NCBI RefSeq assembly: GCF_014851675.1
Contig: NZ_JACVAE010000001.1
Span: forward strand, 2,728,001 to 2,792,000
Length of the DNA stretch: 64,000 bases
Direction of reading: 5' to 3'
DNA from: Rhizobium sp. ARZ01
Lineage (GTDB): Bacteria > Pseudomonadota > Alphaproteobacteria > Rhizobiales > Rhizobiaceae
Below, in pieces: positions 60,959-64,000 of this stretch (position 1 is the first letter of the stretch; every line of letters begins with the position of its first letter). Under the pieces are notes generated by a model, which was not told where the DNA came from, ran no database searches, and saw only the letters and a program-made list of their open reading frames with translations. Made by a program: the position numbers and the translations under genes.

Positions 60959-60972
60959 TTGAGCCAGATCAA
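60959..60972. promoter_or_regulatory. FNR/FixK-type anaerobox upstream of ompW
   Basis: TTGAG-CCAG-ATCAA matches the CRP/FNR family consensus TTGAT-N4-ATCAA except for one base in the left half. Its centre is 86 bases before the ompW start codon, a suitable distance for activation. In enteric bacteria FNR controls ompW, so low-oxygen control here would be consistent. It was found by eye. Confidence 0.55.
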
Positions 60973-61243
60973 TATTTTACCGGTTACAGTCCGGATCACG
61001 GCAATGACTGGGAAGCGTTGCAATTAAATCACAAGTTCAGCGCTCGCCATGCGCGAAACGCATCGCTCGCCACAGCGGGGAGTGTCATCGCCAAAGCGAC
61101 GGTGACCGCTACAGGTCGCAGCGCTTGCTCAACTGCGAGTGACTCGGACCGTTTCCACTGCCGGAAGACGGGGTATGCCACCCCGGCCGATCCCATCGTC
61201 GACCGGAGCTAGCGACGGGATAGCAGGAAAGTTTTGCGGAGTG
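60973..61243. other. Intergenic region, no gene seen
   Basis: The leftward GNAT gene ends here and the ompW promoter begins at its left side. A small rightward frame (61018-61212) has no ribosome site or recognisable features. I see no terminator. Confidence 0.4.
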
Positions 61244-61834
61244 TCAGGCCGCTTTACGAACCACTCCGCGACCCAGCCGGCGACCGGCCGGGACAAGCAC
61301 ACCGACTGCGCCGTCGAGCCAGCCTTCTTTCAGTTCCATCGCCAGGAAACGGTGGCGCTCGAACGGGCCGGGCATGACGAGGTGCTGCGCCTTGTCCGCG
61401 AAGAAGCCGAAACGCTCGTAGTACGGCGCGTCGCCGACGAGAAGCACCGCCCCATGGTGGCGCCGGGCGGCCTCGGTGATCGCCGCGCGCATCAGCGCCG
61501 CGCCGATGCCCTTGCCCTCGTGGTCCGGATCGACGGCAAGCGGGCCGAGCAGCAGCGCCGGCACGCCATTGCCCGAAGCGTCCACACCTGCCTCGACGTT
61601 CCACAGCCGAACAGTGCCGATCACATGGCCATCCGGATCGCGGGCGACGAGCGCCAGCCCTTCCGCCGGCACGCGGCCGCGGCGCAGCTTTTCGGAGGAC
61701 TTGCGGAAGCGGCCCTCGCCCATGGCGCGATCGAGCAGACGCTCGCGCGCAACCACGTCGCCGGGGTTTTCCTCGTCGGTGGTAAAAGCGGATTGCGCAA
61801 AAAATGCGCGCACGGAACCAAGAACAGTGGCCAT
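61244..61834 (-). CDS. GNAT-family N-acetyltransferase
   Basis: A 196-residue acetyltransferase. The acetyl-CoA motif A lies in PLAVDPDHEGKGIGAALMRA (about 100-120), and APYYERFGFFADKAQHLVMP is the typical YhbS-type tail. Substrate unknown. ATG 61834 is chosen because GGGAGG lies upstream; an in-frame ATG at 61864 is possible. It is 94 bases downstream of the decarboxylase stop on the same strand, so the two could share a transcript, which would suit polyamine or lysine-derived amine acetylation. Confidence 0.85.
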   Translation of the reverse strand: MATVLGSVRAFFAQSAFTTDEENPGDVVARERLLDRAMGEGRFRKSSEKLRRGRVPAEGLALVARDPDGHVIGTVRLWNVEAGVDASGNGVPALLLGPLAVDPDHEGKGIGAALMRAAITEAARRHHGAVLLVGDAPYYERFGFFADKAQHLVMPGPFERHRFLAMELKEGWLDGAVGVLVPAGRRLGRGVVRKAA

Positions 61835-61928
61835 CCCGGCCTCCCGAACTTCACTTGCCGCCACGAGCGGTCATCGGATCTCGTTGTGAGTGGCGCTCCC
61901 GCTTGTCGCGGGAGCCACCTGGATCGGT

Positions 61929-63062
61929 TCAGATCACGTAGGCCTTGAGGGGCTCGAAGCCGTTGAAGGCGACAGCCGAGTAGGTCGTCGTGTAGGCGCC
62001 CGTGCCCTCGATCAGCACCTCGTCGCCGATCGAAAGGGTGATCGGCAGCGGGTACATGTTCTTCTCGTAGAGCACGTCGGCCGAATCGCAGGTCGGGCCA
62101 GCGAGCACGCAGGGCTCCATCTCGTCCTGATCGCGCGCGGTGCGGATCGGGTAGCGGATCGCCTCGTCCATCGTCTCGGCGAGACCGCCGAACTTGCCGA
62201 TGTCGAGGAACACCCAGCGGTGCGCGTCGTTGTCCGACTTCTTCGAGACGAGCACGACTTCCGCCTTGATCACGCCGGCATTGCCGACCATGCCGCGGCC
62301 CGGCTCGATGATCGTCTCGGGAATGTGGTTGCCGAAGTGCTTCTTCAGCGCGCCGAAGATCGCCTGGCCATAGGCTTCCGCCGTCGGGACGTCCTTCAGG
62401 TACTTCGCCGGGAAGCCGCCGCCCATGTTGACCATCTTCAGCTCGATGCCCTGCTTGGCAAGCTGGACGAAGACGCGCTTGGCGTCGGCGAGCGCCGAAT
62501 CCCAGGCGTCGACCTTCGTCATCTGCGAGCCGACATGGAACGAGACGCCGTAGGAGACGAGCCCAAGCTGGTGGGCGTAGACGAGCACGTCGACCGCCAT
62601 CTGCGGCACGCAGCCGAACTTGCGCGACAGCGGCCATTCGGCGCCCTCGCCGTCCGTCAGAACGCGGCAGAACACGCGCGCGCCCGGAGCGGCACGGGAG
62701 ACCTTCTCGACTTCCTCATGGCTGTCGACCGCAAAGAGGTTGACCCCCAGCGCGTGGGCGCGGGCAATGTCGCGCTCCTTCTTAATTGTGTTGCCGAAGG
62801 AGATGCGGCTCGGGGTCGCGCCGGCATTGAGCGCCATTTCGATTTCGGCGACGGACGCGCAATCGAAGGAGGAGCCCATGCTGGCGAGCAGGCGCAGGAT
62901 TTCCGGCGCCGGATTGGCCTTCACCGCATAGTAGATCGAACTGTCCGGCAACGCGTGGCGGAAAGCCTTGAAATTGTCGCGCACCACGTCGAGGTCGACC
63001 ACGAGGCAAGGGCCTTCCGGTCGTCGGGTGTTCAGGAAGTCGATAATGCGTGCAGTGGTCAT
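61929..63062 (-). CDS. Lysine/ornithine decarboxylase (alanine-racemase fold)
   Basis: A 377-residue PLP enzyme of the fold III ODC/DAPDC class, matching the length of the rhizobial lysine/ornithine decarboxylase (Sinorhizobium Odc2 type). PLP Lys48 is in YYAVKANPAPE; HVGSQMT and MVNMGGGFPAKY hold the phosphate; the second active-site element GPTCDSADVL has the Cys of ODC. It makes putrescine or cadaverine. ATG 63062 has GGGGAATGG upstream. The frame stays open for 67 more codons upstream, probably by chance in GC-rich DNA; the upstream segment looks like a leader RNA. Confidence 0.9.
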   Translation of the reverse strand: MTTARIIDFLNTRRPEGPCLVVDLDVVRDNFKAFRHALPDSSIYYAVKANPAPEILRLLASMGSSFDCASVAEIEMALNAGATPSRISFGNTIKKERDIARAHALGVNLFAVDSHEEVEKVSRAAPGARVFCRVLTDGEGAEWPLSRKFGCVPQMAVDVLVYAHQLGLVSYGVSFHVGSQMTKVDAWDSALADAKRVFVQLAKQGIELKMVNMGGGFPAKYLKDVPTAEAYGQAIFGALKKHFGNHIPETIIEPGRGMVGNAGVIKAEVVLVSKKSDNDAHRWVFLDIGKFGGLAETMDEAIRYPIRTARDQDEMEPCVLAGPTCDSADVLYEKNMYPLPITLSIGDEVLIEGTGAYTTTYSAVAFNGFEPLKAYVI

Positions 63063-63360
63063 CTTGCCATTCCCCGTGATCAAGCTGCTCCGGAAAAACC
63101 GGAGGACAAAGGGCGACGCGAACATGCGATGGAACCAGCCGGTGGAGACCCCGGAACCAAGCATGCGCGCGTACGCGAAACGATGAACCTGAGCCCGCCG
63201 AGGCTCGGATTCGGCTTTGTCTGCCATGGATTGGAGGGGATGACCCAACCGCACTTCCGGCAATGAAGGTGTGCCTCTTCAGTAACCCCGGCTGATGGAA
63301 AGCCGGCAGACACCAGAAAGGCCCGCACCGTCGTTGCTTCAAGATGTCCTCGCATTTCCC
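63063..63360 (-). ncRNA. Candidate speF-type leader RNA upstream of the decarboxylase
   Basis: About 300 bases precede the decarboxylase start on its strand. There are several GC-rich hairpins: CTCCGG-TTTTT-CCGGAG about 30 bases before the ATG (63088-63104), GAGCC-TCGGCG-GGCTC (63191-63206), and CCGGCT-TTCCATC-AGCCGG (around 63287-63306). Alphaproteobacterial ornithine decarboxylase genes are known to carry a conserved speF leader RNA at this place. I assign this by gene context and structure; I cannot confirm its consensus. Confidence 0.5.
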
Positions 63361-63605
63361 GGTTGGCCGGAATAGCGACTGGATCGGTTAGCTCCAGGTA
63401 CCTTACCGATGATCCTCACCAAATCGAGGGTCGGCGGACACCCACAGGCACGTGCGACTTTGGGCAAGGGCGGAAATAGGGAGATTCACTGTCGCAATCA
63501 AGAGTTTTTCGATACCGCTATTGAAAAAAATTCAGCTGCCCACGACATTCCCGGTGCCCGGTTTCGGAACAGATTCGCCGCCGTTTGGCAGGAAGGACAG
63601 GCTAC

Positions 63606-64000
63606 ATGGACACGCTGACCCGCATTCGCGCCTATATCGACGTCGTGGATGCCGAGGGCTTTTCGGCCGCCTCGCGCAAGGGTGGCAAGTCGAAGGCGCT
63701 CCTATCCAAATACGTGCGTGAGCTGGAAGACGAGCTCGGCGCGTTGCTGTTGAACCGCACGACCCGACAGTTCTCCATGACCGAAGCCGGCCACACCTAC
63801 TACCGGACTGCCTCGGAAATTCTGAAGGAGATCGACAATCTCGCCGATCTGGTTCGCGAGAACAACACCGACCTGAAGGGAAAGCTGAAGATCTCGGCAC
63901 CGCGGACCTTCGTCGATGCGGAGATCGGTCAATCGCTCATCGATTTCGGCCGCGAGCATCCGGAACTGTCGCTGGAGATCGTTTCCGACGACCGTTTCGT
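63606..64000 (+). CDS. LysR-family transcriptional regulator, N-terminal fragment
   Basis: The gene runs past the right edge; 131 codons are visible. The winged helix begins MDTLTRIRAYIDVVDAEGFS, then AASRKGGKSKALLSKYVREL and LLLNRTTRQFSMTEAGH, typical of the LysR group. The effector domain starts about LKGKLKISAPRTF. The ATG at 63606 gives a normal LysR N-terminus. It is divergent from the decarboxylase; whether it controls that gene is unknown. Confidence 0.93.
   Translation, partial: MDTLTRIRAYIDVVDAEGFSAASRKGGKSKALLSKYVRELEDELGALLLNRTTRQFSMTEAGHTYYRTASEILKEIDNLADLVRENNTDLKGKLKISAPRTFVDAEIGQSLIDFGREHPELSLEIVSDDRF

Noticed and set aside
61018..61212. A 64-codon open frame upstream of ompW
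   Set aside because: No ribosome site and no recognisable features.
63063..63263. An extended N-terminus for the lysine/ornithine decarboxylase
   Set aside because: Family length and the ribosome site support ATG 63062; the upstream frame lacks a good start, although it is kept as a possible regulatory feature.

Overview
The window is high-GC chromosomal DNA of a Rhizobiales alphaproteobacterium, most likely Rhizobiaceae near Sinorhizobium/Ensifer. This rests on gene content and protein style, not on a search. Pointers are the six-gene glg operon, the soxBDAG operon, a split pntAA/pntAB/pntB transhydrogenase, an alphaproteobacterial COX4-type subunit, an alanine-racemase-fold lysine/ornithine decarboxylase and two copies of a RIME-like intergenic element. 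There is one tRNA (Val-GAC). I see no rRNA, CRISPR array, transposase, integrase or plasmid replication gene, so this looks like stable chromosome with a few accessory genes.

Layout. 0-2 kb: leucine degradation (start of mccB, then ivd) and tRNA-Val with its terminator. 2-6.4 kb: a secreted RTX-type protein, two small unknowns and a lipoprotein hydrolase. 6.5-10.3 kb: a sugar-acid locus (dgoD, FadR-type regulator, UxaA-family dehydratase) around a divergent promoter with a 46-bp inverted repeat. 10.4-15.7 kb: a small unknown protein, a formylglycine-type sulfatase and a periplasmic copper cluster (DUF2946-like, YcnI-like, CopC-CopD fusion). 15.7-24.7 kb: a GntR regulator with two winged helices, ilvD, a glycosyltransferase, a MarR/membrane-protein pair under tandem operators, a DUF899 protein, a double VOC protein and a Tad/VWA surface protein.

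24.8-35.9 kb is the glycogen operon glgP-glgB-glgC-glgA-pgm-glgX, with overlapping or closely spaced genes. It covers glucose-1-phosphate interconversion, ADP-glucose synthesis, chain elongation, branching, phosphorolysis and debranching. 36-41.7 kb holds a MaoC hydratase and the convergent heterotetrameric sarcosine oxidase operon soxB-soxD-soxA-soxG. 42-47 kb has rpsU, a TPR lipoprotein and the proton-translocating transhydrogenase genes with an upstream COX4-type gene. 47-50.4 kb has a FeeM-like acyltransferase and a membrane GGDEF/EAL protein.

51-64 kb is a mosaic: a glutamine-amidotransferase-like hydrolase, a protease-inhibitor-like protein, a hydroxyacid dehydrogenase with a LacI regulator, a MarR regulator, a creatininase-like hydrolase followed by a COG0523 metallochaperone GTPase and a WD40 protein, a frameshifted VOC gene, a class A beta-lactamase, OmpW with an FNR/FixK-type box, a GNAT acetyltransferase, a lysine/ornithine decarboxylase with a structured leader, and the start of a LysR gene.

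Features most worth a second look are the 46-bp palindrome in the sugar-acid promoter, the tandem MarR operators, the anaerobox before ompW, the decarboxylase leader, the creatininase/COG0523/WD40 trio, the duplicated-helix GntR and the single-base frameshift in the VOC gene.
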